A program made the position numbers and the translations under genes. From NCBI RefSeq assembly GCF_003722355.1, contig NZ_QWDD01000001.1, positions 2,232,001-2,296,000 on the forward strand: DNA of 64,000 nt. Direction: 5' to 3'. This DNA is from Methylocystis hirsuta (GTDB lineage: Bacteria > Pseudomonadota > Alphaproteobacteria > Rhizobiales > Beijerinckiaceae). The notes under the pieces are model-generated. The model saw only the letters and a program-made list of their open reading frames with translations. It did no database searches and was not told the origin of the DNA. This document shows positions 48,580-58,857 of this stretch, piece by piece. The first letter of the stretch is position 1. Every line of letters begins with the position of its first letter.

Positions 48580-49005
48580 TCATAACTCATGCGTCGGCTT
48601 GCCGCGCAGCGCCTTCACGTCGCCGCGCTGCTTCTTGCCGTCGAGCCGCCTGATTTTCGAGCCGAGCGTCGGCCGGGTTTTCTTTCGCGGCGGGGGCGGC
48701 GGAGCCGCCGCGATGCGGATGAGGTCGATGAGGCGATCGAGCGCATCCGCCCGGTTGCGCTCCTGCGTGCGATGGCGGCGCGCTTCGATGAGGATGACGC
48801 CGTCCTTCGTCAGACGCCTGCCGGCGAGGCGCGCCAGCCGCGCCTTCACGTCATCCGCGAGGCTGGGCGAATTGCGGATGTCGAAGCGCAGCCGCACGGC
48901 GGTTTCGACCTTCTGCACATTTTGCCCGCCGGGCCCCGACGCGCGCGCGAATTCCTCCACGATTTCCCATTCGTGGAGCGCGATTCTATCGGTCACGCGG
49001 ATCAT
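48580..49005 (-). CDS. arfB: Alternative ribosome-rescue factor / peptidyl-tRNA hydrolase ArfB
   Basis: The 141-residue protein has the GGQ motif (Gly26-Gly27-Gln28 in SGPGGQNVQKVETAVRL) that hydrolyses peptidyl-tRNA, and a basic C-terminal tail (RKKTRPTLGSKIRRLDGKKQRGDVK) that enters the empty mRNA channel. It rescues ribosomes stalled on mRNAs without a stop codon. Length and tail fit ArfB (YaeJ) rather than a release factor. Confidence 0.93.
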   Translation of the reverse strand: MIRVTDRIALHEWEIVEEFARASGPGGQNVQKVETAVRLRFDIRNSPSLADDVKARLARLAGRRLTKDGVILIEARRHRTQERNRADALDRLIDLIRIAAAPPPPPRKKTRPTLGSKIRRLDGKKQRGDVKALRGKPTHEL

Positions 49006-49185
49006 GGCGGGCCCCGGCTTTGCGAACCGGCCTTATAGCAGGTCGCGCGCCCGTTTGCGGAAGCCTTGGTGATGTCTCAATCTAGATTCAACTTCGGGCG
49101 TAAAAGGCGGAAGACGCGCAGCGATCAAATGTCATAATCGGCCTACAATGGCCCAAGTCTGCACGGAGTTCGGGAGTGGAGACTC

Positions 49186-49536
49186 ATGGCGAAACACCGA
49201 ATCTATACGACCAGCTTCGCAAGCGTTTATCCCCTTTACGTCGCAAAAGCGGAAAAAAAGGGACGCACGAAAGCTGAGGTCGATCAGGTCATCTCGTGGC
49301 TGACGGGCTATGGTCAGGAGGAACTGAATACTCAACTGGAGAAACAAACTGACTTCGAGACATTTTTTGCAGAGGCTCCTATGATCAATCCTTCGCGAGC
49401 CTTGATCAAGGGTGTGGTTTGCGGCGTCCAAGTGGAGGATGTCAAGGAGCCGACTTTGCGAGAAATTCGCTATTTGGACAAACTGGTTGATGAGTTGGCG
49501 CGAGGAAGGGCGATAGATAAAATTCTGCGAAAGTAA
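49186..49536 (+). CDS. DUF2200-family protein
   Basis: The 116-residue protein begins [42 protein letters not shown] and continues [46 protein letters not shown], a clear DUF2200 member. It is small, basic and cytoplasmic, with function unknown. Composition is less GC-rich than the neighbours. A GGAG site precedes the ATG. Confidence 0.88.
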   Translation: MAKHRIYTTSFASVYPLYVAKAEKKGRTKAEVDQVISWLTGYGQEELNTQLEKQTDFETFFAEAPMINPSRALIKGVVCGVQVEDVKEPTLREIRYLDKLVDELARGRAIDKILRK

Positions 49537-49617
49537 TGATTTCCGAGCATCGACCTCCGTCCACCTGGCGTTCTTGACCTGCGCTTTGGAGGCATCGAAG
49601 CCTTTGCAGGCCGACTC

Positions 49618-50829
49618 TCACGGCAGCCGCACCGTCGCGATCGCCAGCGCCGCCATGCCTTCGCCTCTGCCGGTAAAGCCGAGTCTCTCCGTCGTCGTCG
49701 CCTTGATCGCGACGCGGCCGATCTCGACGCCCATCGTCTCCGCAAGTTTTTCCCGAATGCGCTCCCGATGCGGACCGATCTTTGGCGCTTCGCAAATGAT
49801 GGTGGCGTCGACATTGGCGATCGCGCCGCCGCGCGCGCGCACCAATTCGCAGGCGCGCGCCAGGAAGATCGACGACGCCGCGCCTTTCCATTGCGGATCG
49901 GACGGCGGGAAATGTGCGCCGATGTCGCCTTCGGCGATGGCGCCAAGAATGGCGTCGGTGACCGCATGGGACAAAACATCGGCATCCGAATGGCCGGCGA
50001 GACCATGCGTATGCGGGACCGCGACGCCGCCAAGCCAGACGGCATCGCCGGGCCCGAAGGCGTGGACGTCATAGCCCTGACCCATGCGGATGTCGGGCAG
50101 ATCGGCGAATACGGGTTGCTTCAACTGCTCCATGGCGCGGGCGAAGTCCTGTTGGGTCGTGAGTTTGAAATTTGCGGCGTCGCCTTCAAAAATATGCACC
50201 TTCACGCCGGCGGCTTCGGCGATCATGGCGTCGTCGGTATAGTCGCGCCCGCCCGCGGCCGCAGCGCGATGGGCGGCCATTACGAGATCGAATCGAAACG
50301 ACTGCGGCGTCTGCACGGCGCAGAGCCTCGCGCGGTCGGGCGTCGCGACGACGACGCCGGCGTCGTCGATCTGCTTTATCGTATCGGCGAGCGGCACGCC
50401 GGGGGCGGCGGCGCCATGGATCGCGGCCGCCTCGATGGCGCGCGCGACGAGCGCAGCGTCCACGAAAGGACGCGCCGCGTCGTGGATCAGCACGATATCC
50501 GGCGCGCCCTCGGCCGCGAGCGCCTCGAGGCCGTTCCTGACGCTTTCCTGCCGGCTGGCGCCGCCGAAGGCCGGCGGCAGAAGCCGCGCCCGATCGGACG
50601 CGGGAAGCTCCGCTATGCTCGCGGCATAATGCTCAAGGTCGTCTTTATGGATGACGACCTTGAGCGCGGCCTGGGGCATGGCCATATGCAGCCCGTGCAG
50701 CGTTCGGGCGAGCAGCGTCAGGCCGGCGATCGGTCGATATTGTTTGGGCGGGCCGTCGCCCGCCCGCGCGCCGCGCCCTCCGGCGACGACAAGGATGGCG
50801 ATGGAAGGAGTGTGGTGAGCGGCGCCCAT
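49618..50829 (-). CDS. ispDF: Bifunctional IspD/IspF (MEP pathway)
   Basis: This fused enzyme of 403 residues works in isoprenoid synthesis. The N-terminal IspD half (VVAGGRGARAGDGPPKQYRPIAG, LIHDAARPFVDAALV, TPQSFRFDLVMAAH, YTDDAMIAEAAG) makes CDP-methylerythritol; the C-terminal IspF half (MGQGYDVHAFGPGD with Asp and His metal ligands, HSDADVLSHAVTDAILGAIAEGDIGAHFPPSDPQWKGA, IGRVAIKATTTERLGFTGRGEGMAA) makes the cyclodiphosphate. The fusion is typical of alphaproteobacteria. It is divergent from dusB. Confidence 0.97.
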   Translation of the reverse strand: MGAAHHTPSIAILVVAGGRGARAGDGPPKQYRPIAGLTLLARTLHGLHMAMPQAALKVVIHKDDLEHYAASIAELPASDRARLLPPAFGGASRQESVRNGLEALAAEGAPDIVLIHDAARPFVDAALVARAIEAAAIHGAAAPGVPLADTIKQIDDAGVVVATPDRARLCAVQTPQSFRFDLVMAAHRAAAAGGRDYTDDAMIAEAAGVKVHIFEGDAANFKLTTQQDFARAMEQLKQPVFADLPDIRMGQGYDVHAFGPGDAVWLGGVAVPHTHGLAGHSDADVLSHAVTDAILGAIAEGDIGAHFPPSDPQWKGAASSIFLARACELVRARGGAIANVDATIICEAPKIGPHRERIREKLAETMGVEIGRVAIKATTTERLGFTGRGEGMAALAIATVRLP

Positions 50830-50929
50830 GGGCGCTCTCTGTCGGTTTTCGCCAACGCCGTCAAATGCCGACGGGCCGGAGAAATGCTATATTGCAAGTG
50901 CGAAGGGAACTGCTTATGATGTGGGCAAG

Positions 50930-51979
50930 ATGGCTACTGCCAAAAAACTAGGCGTTGGCTTTGCCCCTTCGCCTCTGGGCATTGGCGGGATCACGCTGAC
51001 GGGTCGCGCGCTCCTCGCGCCGATGGCCGGCGTGACCGACCCGACCATGCGCCGCATCGCGTCGCGTCTGGGGGCGTCGGCGACGGTGAGCGAGATGGTG
51101 ACGGCCGCTGGCGTCGCCCGCGGCGATCGCGAGACGGCGATGCGGCTGGAGTGCGCCGGCGTCGAGCCGCGGGTCATTCAGATCGCGGCGCGCGAGCCGG
51201 CGGAAATGGCGGCCGCCGCTCGAAGCGCCGAATCCTCTGGAGCTGACTGGATCGACATCAACATGGGCTGTCCTTGCAAGCGTGTCACCGGAGGCCTCGC
51301 GGGCGCCGCTCTGATGCGCGATCTCGATCAAGCGGCGCGGCTGATCTCTGCGGCGCGCGAGGCAATATGCGTGCCGCTGAGCGTCAAGATGCGGTTGGGA
51401 TGGGATGACGCGACCCGAAACGTCGCGGAGCTGGCGCGCCGCGCGGAAGCCGAAGGCGCCGCGATGATCACCGTGCATGGGCGCACGCGGCAGCAGCTTT
51501 ATGCAGGCCGGGCCGATTGGCGCGCGATTGCGGCGGCGAAAGCGGCCGTGCGAATTCCGGTGGTCGCCAATGGCGACTGCGCCGGCGAAGACGACGCCGT
51601 GGAGATGCTCGAACATTCCGGCGCCGACGGAGTCATGATCGGACGGGCGGCCATGGGGCAGCCCTGGATCGTCGGCGATATCGCGCATTTTCTGCAGACC
51701 GGCGAGCGACGCGCGCCGCCCACGCTGGCGCAGCGCGCTGAAATCGCGCGCGAACACCTCGAAGGTCTGCTGGCGTCGATGGGCGCGTCGGCCGGGTTGA
51801 GGCATGCGCGCAAACATCTCGCCGCCTATGTCGATCGCTCGTTCGGTCGATTGGCGGGACATGCCGCAACCGACGCGCGTCACGCGCTGGTCACGACCCA
51901 GTCTCCAGACGAGGCGGCGCGGCTGATTGAGCTGATTTTTCTGACGGCGCAGCCTGCAGAGCAGGGGATCGCGGCATGA
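50930..51979 (+). CDS. dusB: tRNA-dihydrouridine synthase (DusB/NifR3)
   Basis: This flavin enzyme of 349 residues reduces uridines in tRNA. Motifs: [64 protein letters not shown] with the catalytic Cys, [28 protein letters not shown] and [39 protein letters not shown] at 50930 is chosen to match homologs. Its stop overlaps the ntrB start, the classic nifR3-ntrB-ntrC order of alphaproteobacteria. Confidence 0.95.
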   Translation: MATAKKLGVGFAPSPLGIGGITLTGRALLAPMAGVTDPTMRRIASRLGASATVSEMVTAAGVARGDRETAMRLECAGVEPRVIQIAAREPAEMAAAARSAESSGADWIDINMGCPCKRVTGGLAGAALMRDLDQAARLISAAREAICVPLSVKMRLGWDDATRNVAELARRAEAEGAAMITVHGRTRQQLYAGRADWRAIAAAKAAVRIPVVANGDCAGEDDAVEMLEHSGADGVMIGRAAMGQPWIVGDIAHFLQTGERRAPPTLAQRAEIAREHLEGLLASMGASAGLRHARKHLAAYVDRSFGRLAGHAATDARHALVTTQSPDEAARLIELIFLTAQPAEQGIAA

Positions 51980-53148
51980 GCGTTTCCGACCGCCCTCGAC
52001 GCAACGGCGCGCATTGCGTCGGCTATGAGCCGCTCAAGATCATCAATGACGCCGGCCGATCATGCATGCTCGAGGCTCTGCCCAACGCGATTCTGACCGT
52101 CGCGCGCGACGGCGTCATCGAGGACGCCAACGCCGCCGCCGAGGCCTTCTTCGAACTCGGCAAGCCTCTGCTCATCGGGCAGTCGCTCGATCGGCTGCTG
52201 CCGTTCGGATCGCCGCTCACCGCGCTCATCGAGCAGGTTCGCGAACGCGGCGCGACAATCAATGAATACAAGGTCGATCTCGGCCGGCCCGGCCAGGAAG
52301 CCGACCGACGCGTCGACGTTCATTGCGCGCCGCTGCCCGAGGGCGACGGGCTCGTGCTTGTTATGCTGCAGGAGCGCACAATTGCCGACAAAATAGACAG
52401 GCAACTGACGCATCGCGGCGCTGTTCGCTCGGTTTCGGGGCTGGCCTCGATGCTGGCGCACGAAATCAAGAACCCGCTGTCCGGCATTCGCGGCGCCGCA
52501 CAACTGCTCGAATCGGCGCTCGGCGATCAGGACCGCGCGCTGACGCGGCTGATTTGCGACGAGACCGATCGGATTGTGCGTCTTGTCGATCGGATGGAGG
52601 TTTTTTCCGACGCGCGTCCATTGCAGCGCGAGCAGGTGAACATTCATTCGGTGCTGGATCACGTGAAGCGCGTCGCCCAGAGCGGATTCGCCCGCAACGT
52701 TCGCTTCGTCGAGAACTACGACCCATCGCTGCCGCCGGTTTACGCCAATCGCGATCAACTGGTGCAGGCGTTCCTCAATCTCGTGAAGAACGCGGCGGAA
52801 GCCGTCGGCGAAGCCGTCGATGGGGAGATCGAACTCTCGACCGCTTTCCGGCCCGGCGTCAGTCTGCGCGCGCTTGGCGAGAAAAGCCCGATCGGCCTGC
52901 CGCTCGAATTTTGCGTGCGCGACAATGGCCCCGGCGTTCCGGAAGACATCGCCGCGCATCTCTTTGATCCCTTTGTTACGACCAAGTCGACAGGAACTGG
53001 CCTCGGACTTGCACTGGTTGCGAAGATCGTCAACGACCACGGCGGCATCGTGGAGTGCGAGTCCCTCCCGAGGCGCACGACTTTCCGGGTGCTGATGCCA
53101 ATGTACAGGCCGAAACGGGCCGAGCAACGCGAGGAACGGCGTGCATGA
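51976..53148 (+). CDS. ntrB: Nitrogen regulation sensor kinase NtrB
   Basis: This cytoplasmic kinase of 390 residues reads nitrogen status through PII and phosphorylates NtrC. It has an N-terminal PAS domain ([40 protein letters not shown]), the H-box [22 protein letters not shown], then [57 protein letters not shown]. There are no membrane segments. It overlaps dusB by four bases. Confidence 0.96.
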   Translation: MSVSDRPRRNGAHCVGYEPLKIINDAGRSCMLEALPNAILTVARDGVIEDANAAAEAFFELGKPLLIGQSLDRLLPFGSPLTALIEQVRERGATINEYKVDLGRPGQEADRRVDVHCAPLPEGDGLVLVMLQERTIADKIDRQLTHRGAVRSVSGLASMLAHEIKNPLSGIRGAAQLLESALGDQDRALTRLICDETDRIVRLVDRMEVFSDARPLQREQVNIHSVLDHVKRVAQSGFARNVRFVENYDPSLPPVYANRDQLVQAFLNLVKNAAEAVGEAVDGEIELSTAFRPGVSLRALGEKSPIGLPLEFCVRDNGPGVPEDIAAHLFDPFVTTKSTGTGLGLALVAKIVNDHGGIVECESLPRRTTFRVLMPMYRPKRAEQREERRA

Positions 53149-53176
53149 CATCTCGCAGAGGCGGGAGAACGAAGTA

Positions 53177-54649
53177 ATGACGCGAGGAGAAATTCTGGTC
53201 GCTGACGACGATGCTTCTATACGCACGGTCGTCGCGCAGGCGCTTTCGCGTGCGGGTTACGAAGTGCGCACCACCGGCGCGGCCGCGACCTTGTGGCGAT
53301 GGGTGCAGTCGGGCGAGGGCGATCTCGTCGTCACCGACGTCGTCATGCCCGACGAGAACGCTTTCGAGCTTCTGCCGCGCATCAAAAAGCTGCGTCCCGA
53401 ACTCCCGATCATCGTCATGAGCGCGCAAAACACGTTCATGACCGCTATTCGGGCGTCGGAGCGGGGCGCATACGACTATCTGCCCAAACCTTTCGATCTC
53501 AAGGAGCTCGTCGGCATCGTCGGCCGCGCCATGGCCGAGCCCCGCAAACGGCCCGAAGATGACCGCCACGATGAGATCGAGGGCATGCCGCTGGTCGGCC
53601 GCTCCCCAGCGATGCAGGAAATCTATCGTTCGCTCGCGCGATTGATGCAGACCGACCTGACGGTGATGATCAATGGCGAGTCGGGAACCGGCAAGGAGCT
53701 CGTCGCCCGCGCCCTGCACGACTATGGAAAGCGCAAGAAGGGCCCCTTCGTCGCCGTCAATATGGCGGCGATTCCGCGCGATTTGATCGAAAGCGAACTC
53801 TTCGGCCATGAGAAGGGCGCCTTCACCGGCGCCAACCAACGATCGGCCGGACGCTTCGAGCAGGCCGAGGGCGGCACGCTGTTTCTCGACGAGATCGGCG
53901 ACATGCCGATGGAGGCGCAGACGCGGCTCCTGCGCGTGCTGCAGCAGGGCGAATATACGACGGTCGGCGGGCGCACGCCGATCAAGACGAACGTCCGCAT
54001 CATCGCCGCGACCAACAAGGATCTGCGCATCCTCATCCAGCAGGGCCTGTTCCGCGAGGATCTTTACTTCCGCCTCAACGTCGTGCCGCTGCGCCTGCCG
54101 CCGCTGCGCGAGCGCGCCGAGGACATTCCCGACCTCGTGCATCACTTCTTCAAGGTGGCGGCGAGCGAAGGACTGCCGCAGAAATACATCGATCAGGCCG
54201 CGCTCGACCGGATGAAGAAATATCGCTGGCCGGGCAACATCCGCGAGCTCGAAAACCTCATCCGCAGGCTCGCCGCGCTGCACCCGCAGGAAGTCATTTC
54301 CGACCAGCTCGTCGAGACCGAGCTCGAACATGAGATTCGGCAGGCTGACCCGGGCGACAAAGGCTCAGCCGCAGCCGCGCCGTCACAAGAATTGTTTGAC
54401 GGACAAACGCTTTCGAGCTCCGTCGAGCTTCATCTCGCCAAGCTCTTCCGCGACTATGGGGATCAGTTGCCGCCGCCCGGCCTCTATCATCGGATCATCC
54501 GCGAGATCGAAATTCCGCTTGTGTCCGCGGCGCTAGCGGCGACGCGCGGCAATCAGATCAAGGCGGCGGAATTGCTCGGACTGAACCGCAACACGCTGCG
54601 CAAGAAGGTCAACGATCTCGACATCCGGCTGATGCGTTCACCGCGATAG
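53177..54649 (+). CDS. ntrC: Nitrogen regulation response regulator NtrC
   Basis: This sigma-54 activator has 490 residues. Receiver: [18 protein letters not shown] with phospho-Asp in [17 protein letters not shown]+ domain: [15 protein letters not shown] (Walker A), [38 protein letters not shown] with the GAFTGA loop intact and Walker [16 protein letters not shown]. The C-terminal Fis-type helix-turn-helix is [30 protein letters not shown] at 53177 follows GGGAGA. It controls nitrogen assimilation genes. Confidence 0.97.
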   Translation: MTRGEILVADDDASIRTVVAQALSRAGYEVRTTGAAATLWRWVQSGEGDLVVTDVVMPDENAFELLPRIKKLRPELPIIVMSAQNTFMTAIRASERGAYDYLPKPFDLKELVGIVGRAMAEPRKRPEDDRHDEIEGMPLVGRSPAMQEIYRSLARLMQTDLTVMINGESGTGKELVARALHDYGKRKKGPFVAVNMAAIPRDLIESELFGHEKGAFTGANQRSAGRFEQAEGGTLFLDEIGDMPMEAQTRLLRVLQQGEYTTVGGRTPIKTNVRIIAATNKDLRILIQQGLFREDLYFRLNVVPLRLPPLRERAEDIPDLVHHFFKVAASEGLPQKYIDQAALDRMKKYRWPGNIRELENLIRRLAALHPQEVISDQLVETELEHEIRQADPGDKGSAAAAPSQELFDGQTLSSSVELHLAKLFRDYGDQLPPPGLYHRIIREIEIPLVSAALAATRGNQIKAAELLGLNRNTLRKKVNDLDIRLMRSPR

Positions 54650-54704
54650 CGACTCTTCTGGCCGTTCAATTGCAACCGGCGCGGGCGGAGCCTATACAGG
54701 CGCC

Positions 54705-56993
54705 ATGGCCCTGACCGGAGACTCGGCTTCTCCGCCAAAGGCGAAAGGCAGAACGCCGTTTCGCAGCTGGTTCGGCCCGATCATCGTGATCGGCGCCGTC
54801 GGCTGTGCTTTGGCTACGTTCCTGGTCGTGGCCGAATTCGGCGCGCTATCGCCGACGGACGACCGCTTATTGCCGTTGCTCATCATCAACGGCGTCTTTG
54901 TCACCGTTCTGCTCGCGATGGTGATCGTCAAGGCCTGGGGCCTCTACCGCGTCTGGCGCCGCGGCGAGGCGGCGGCGCGCCTTCACGTGCGCACGGTCGG
55001 ATTTTTCTCGGTCATTGCTTTGATCCCGGCGATTCTGCTTGCCGTAGCGGGATCGCTGACGCTGGAGCGCGTGCTCAATCCCGCCTTCATGTCGAGCGTC
55101 AAGGTCTTCGTCCACAACACGGCGGAAGCCGCGGCCGTATTCCGCGAGAGTCAGTGCCGGGCGCTGCTGCAGGAGGCGCAGCTCACGGCCTCGGACCTCG
55201 ATCGCGCGAGCATCCTTTACAATTCCGACCGACCCTATTTTCACCAGATATTTCAGTCGCGGGCGTATTTCCTGGGCTTCTCGGTCGCGGCCCTGGTGAA
55301 ATCCAACGGCGAAATTCTCGACCGCGTCGACGTGGCGCAGAACGCCGCCTCCATCATCATCGCCCCGCCGCAATCCGAGTTCGACGATGCGCGGCGCGGG
55401 GAGCCGCTGTGCCTTGTTATCGATGACGGCAAGAGCTTCGTCGCTTTGCGCGCGCTCAACGCCTTTCAGGATACTTTCCTTTACGTCACCCGGCCCATCG
55501 ACCCGATCGCGGTGGAGTTTCCCAAACAGGCTCAAAGCCTGATCAGCAGCTACGACGCCTTCGATGCCTATCGCGCCGCCGTGCAGCGGGCCTTCGTGCT
55601 GATGTACGCCTTCCTGACGACGATCATGCTGCTGTCGTCCATCTGGTTCGGACTGGATTTCGCCGACCGGCTGGTGACGCCGATCCGCGACCTGATCGCC
55701 GCAACCGACGAGGTGTCGGCGGGCAATCTCGACGTTCGCGTCAACGTCGACAAGCAGCATGGCGAATTGGCGCGCCTCGGCGACGTCTTCAACAATATGA
55801 CGACCGAGCTCAATCTTCAGCAAAGCCGGCTGATCGAGGCCAATCGGATCAATGACGAACGTCGCGAATTCACCGAGGCCGTGCTCTCCGGCGTGCCGGT
55901 CGCGGTTATGGGCGTAGACTCGGAAAGCGTCGTCACCATCCTCAATCGCTCAGCCGAGGAATTGTCGCTCGCAGACCCGACGGGGCAGGCGATCGTTGGC
56001 GCCTCGGTGGCGTCGGTCTTGCCGGAGATTGTCCCCATCCTGAAGGACGCGGCGGAAGTTTTTCCGCGCGCCGTTCAAAGCCAGATCATCATCAAGCGCG
56101 GCGTCGCCGAGCGCACCTTGAACGTGCGAGTCACCCTGGCGCGCGCCGATGCGGGACAACACAACTACGTGGTGACGCTCGACGACATCACCGACCTCGT
56201 GATGGCGCAGCGCACCTCCGCCTGGGCGGACGTCGCGCGGCGCATCGCGCACGAGATCAAGAATCCGCTAACGCCCATTCAACTTTCGGCCGAAAGGCTG
56301 CGCCGCAAATACGGCAAGGTCATCCAGGAGGATCGAGACATTTTCGACCAATGCACAGACACGATCGTGCGCCAGGTCGACGACATCAAGCGTATGGTCG
56401 ACGAGTTTTCGTCCTTTGCGCGAATGCCGAAGGCGCGCCCGGCGCGCGACGATCTCAACGAATGCATTCGGCAGGTCGCGTTCCTCATGCGCGTCGGCAA
56501 CGCCGATCTCGACATCGTCGAAGACTTGCCCGAAACGACCGTCATCGCGCAGTTCGATCGCCGCTTGCTGTCGCAGGCGCTCACCAATATCGTGAAGAAC
56601 GCCGTCGAAGGCATCGCCGCACGCGAAGAAAAAGACGCTCTGGAAAAGGGACGAGTCGAAATCAAGTTGGATGTGCGCGATCGCATGGCGGAAATCGACG
56701 TGATCGATAATGGTAAGGGCTTCCCGGCGATGAACCGGCAGCGCTTGCTCGAGCCTTACATGACCACGCGATCGGACGGCACCGGACTGGGCCTGCCGAT
56801 CGTCGCCAAGATTGTCGAGGATCACGGAGGCCGGCTGGAGCTGCTGGACGCGCCGTCGGGTCGGGGGGCTTGCGTCAGGCTCATCGTGCCCCTCGCTGCG
56901 GAAACGCCCTCGAAAGAGGAGCCAGGCGCGGCGGGCGCACATGCGGAAAAAGCGCCGGCGCATGCAAGTGAGCCGGGACAGAGCGGGGTATGA
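54705..56993 (+). CDS. ntrY: Membrane sensor kinase NtrY
   Basis: The 762-residue protein has an N-terminal membrane part (helices at about 26-45, 60-82 and 97-118), a periplasmic or sensor region, another helix (about 295-315), HAMP (VTPIRDLIAATDEVSAGNLDVRV), PAS (VLSGVPVAVMGVDSESVVTILNRSAEELS) and a kinase core with phospho-His in [28 protein letters not shown]. It is paired with NtrX (overlap ATGATG at 56990) and responds to nitrogen, redox or oxygen conditions in relatives. Confidence 0.96.
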   Translation: MALTGDSASPPKAKGRTPFRSWFGPIIVIGAVGCALATFLVVAEFGALSPTDDRLLPLLIINGVFVTVLLAMVIVKAWGLYRVWRRGEAAARLHVRTVGFFSVIALIPAILLAVAGSLTLERVLNPAFMSSVKVFVHNTAEAAAVFRESQCRALLQEAQLTASDLDRASILYNSDRPYFHQIFQSRAYFLGFSVAALVKSNGEILDRVDVAQNAASIIIAPPQSEFDDARRGEPLCLVIDDGKSFVALRALNAFQDTFLYVTRPIDPIAVEFPKQAQSLISSYDAFDAYRAAVQRAFVLMYAFLTTIMLLSSIWFGLDFADRLVTPIRDLIAATDEVSAGNLDVRVNVDKQHGELARLGDVFNNMTTELNLQQSRLIEANRINDERREFTEAVLSGVPVAVMGVDSESVVTILNRSAEELSLADPTGQAIVGASVASVLPEIVPILKDAAEVFPRAVQSQIIIKRGVAERTLNVRVTLARADAGQHNYVVTLDDITDLVMAQRTSAWADVARRIAHEIKNPLTPIQLSAERLRRKYGKVIQEDRDIFDQCTDTIVRQVDDIKRMVDEFSSFARMPKARPARDDLNECIRQVAFLMRVGNADLDIVEDLPETTVIAQFDRRLLSQALTNIVKNAVEGIAAREEKDALEKGRVEIKLDVRDRMAEIDVIDNGKGFPAMNRQRLLEPYMTTRSDGTGLGLPIVAKIVEDHGGRLELLDAPSGRGACVRLIVPLAAETPSKEEPGAAGAHAEKAPAHASEPGQSGV

Positions 56994-58360
56994 TGGCAAG
57001 CGATATTTTGATCGTCGACGATGAAGAGGACATCAGAGAGCTTGTCGCCGGAATTCTGAGCGACGAAGGGCACGGGGTCCGCACCGCCAAAGACTCCGAC
57101 GAAGCGCTCGCGGCGATCGCAAGCCGGCGTCCGCATCTCGTTTTTCTCGACATCTGGCTGCAAGGGTCTCGGCTTGACGGCCTCCAGGTGCTCGAACTCG
57201 CGCAGAAGCAGCACAAGGGCTTGCCCGTCGTCATGATCTCGGGCCACGGCAATATCGAAACCGCGGTCAGCGCGATCAAGATCGGCGCATACGACTTTAT
57301 TGAAAAGCCGTTTAAGGCGGATCGGCTGGTGCTCGTCGCCGAACGGGCGCTCGAGGCCTATCAGCTGCGGCGCGAACTTTCCGCACTGCGCCAGCGGGCA
57401 GGAGCCTTCGACCGCATCGTCGGCGATTCCCCGGCGGCGCATCAGCTGCAGCAGCTCATTGGCCGCGTCGCCCCTGTGAATTCGCGCGTGCTGATCACCG
57501 GCGCCCCTGGGACGGGCAAGGAACTCGCCGCCCGCTGCATCCACGAGGCGTCGAGCCGCGCCGGCGGGCCGTTCGTCGTCATCAATTCGGCCACGATCAC
57601 GCCGGAGAACATGGAAATCGAGCTGTTCGGCCGCGAAGGCGCCGACGGCGAACGCAAGATCGGCGCGCTTGAGGAGGCGCATGGCGGGACGCTGTTCCTT
57701 GACGAAATCGCCGACATGCCGAAGGATTCCCAGGCGAAAATCCTGCGCGTGCTGGTCGATCAGACGTTTCAGCGGGTCGGTGGATCGAACAAGGTCGAGG
57801 TCGACGTGCGCATCATCTCGTCCTCGGCGCGCGATCTCGCGTCGGCGATCGAAGAGGGCACGCTGCGCGAGGATCTGTTTCATCGCCTCGCGGTGGTGCC
57901 GATCCGGATTCCCTCGCTGGCGGAACGGCGCGAGGATATCCCGGCGCTCATCGACTATTTCATGGAGAATATGTCGCTCGCGTCCGGCATGCCGCGCCGA
58001 CGGATTTCGGAAGACGCTCTCGCGGTCCTGCAGTTGCACGACTGGCCCGGCAACATCCGCCAGTTGAGAAATAATGTCGAGCGCTTGATGATCCTCACGT
58101 CTGGCGATTCCAGCGCGACGATCACGGCCGAAATGCTTCCGGCCGATGTCGGCGAACTCGTGCCGGCGACTCCCGCCGGCGTGCGCGGCGAGAAACTGAT
58201 GAGCCTGCCACTCAGAGAGGCTCGGGAAGTTTTCGAGCGCGAATACCTTGTCGCTCAGCTCAATCGCTTCTCCGGGAATATTTCCCGAACAGCGGAGTTC
58301 ATCGGCATGGAGCGCTCGGCCTTACACCGAAAACTGAAGTCGCTGTCGGTAGAGTCATAG
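56990..58360 (+). CDS. ntrX: Response regulator NtrX
   Basis: The 456-residue protein has a receiver (DILIVDDEEDIRELVAGIL, phospho-Asp in LVFLDIWLQGSRLDG), an AAA+ domain with Walker A (ITGAPGTGKELAARCIHE) and Walker B ([17 protein letters not shown]), and a C-terminal Fis-like HTH (SGNISRTAEFIGMERSALHRKLKSL). The GAFTGA loop that contacts sigma-54 is missing (EGADGERKIGAL in its place), as known for alphaproteobacterial NtrX, so it likely acts as a repressor or sigma-70-type regulator. Confidence 0.95.
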   Translation: MMASDILIVDDEEDIRELVAGILSDEGHGVRTAKDSDEALAAIASRRPHLVFLDIWLQGSRLDGLQVLELAQKQHKGLPVVMISGHGNIETAVSAIKIGAYDFIEKPFKADRLVLVAERALEAYQLRRELSALRQRAGAFDRIVGDSPAAHQLQQLIGRVAPVNSRVLITGAPGTGKELAARCIHEASSRAGGPFVVINSATITPENMEIELFGREGADGERKIGALEEAHGGTLFLDEIADMPKDSQAKILRVLVDQTFQRVGGSNKVEVDVRIISSSARDLASAIEEGTLREDLFHRLAVVPIRIPSLAERREDIPALIDYFMENMSLASGMPRRRISEDALAVLQLHDWPGNIRQLRNNVERLMILTSGDSSATITAEMLPADVGELVPATPAGVRGEKLMSLPLREAREVFEREYLVAQLNRFSGNISRTAEFIGMERSALHRKLKSLSVES

Positions 58361-58589
58361 AAACATTAACTTAGCTGAGCTAGTTAAAGCGTTGCCTTAT
58401 GTTGGTGGCAAGAGCAGGGGCGGAGTCAAAGCCAGCAGCTTTCCATGAACTGGCGACGGCAAGCGTTCGACTTGCGCCTTGCGCTTCGCCATTTGAAAGG
58501 TTCTAATGAACACGGCGGCGAAAAAAGAAGAACGATCCCCTGGGGGCGGCGTCATTCCGCTCGGCTCAAAAAACAGAACAGGACAGCCG

Positions 58590-58853
58590 ATGTCGTCAGA
58601 GCGTTCGCAGAATCTGCAAGATACATTTTTGAATTTTGTCAGGAAGAATAAAGTCCCGCTCACGATCTTCCTCGTCAATGGCGTCAAGCTCCAGGGAATC
58701 GTCACCTGGTTCGACAATTTTTGCCTCTTGCTTCGGCGAGACGGGCATTCTCAGCTCGTCTACAAGCACGCCATCTCGACGATCATGCCCGGACACCCCA
58801 TACAAATGTTTGAGCCGGGCGACGACGAGGGCCAGAACGACAAGCAGCGGTAG
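58590..58853 (+). CDS. hfq: RNA chaperone Hfq
   Basis: The 87-residue protein has the Sm1 motif [64 protein letters not shown] (with the proximal-site KH) and a short acidic tail. It forms hexamers that pair small RNAs with mRNAs, including nif and ntr messages in relatives. The start at 58590 is chosen because AGGA lies six bases upstream and homologs start here; an in-frame ATG at 58506 would add 28 residues. Confidence 0.95.
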   Translation: MSSERSQNLQDTFLNFVRKNKVPLTIFLVNGVKLQGIVTWFDNFCLLLRRDGHSQLVYKHAISTIMPGHPIQMFEPGDDEGQNDKQR

Positions 58854-58857
58854 GCGA

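Noticed and set aside
58506..58589. Longer N-terminus for Hfq
   Set aside because: The extra 28 residues have no counterpart in the family and the ATG at 58590 has a ribosome site and matches the usual Hfq start.
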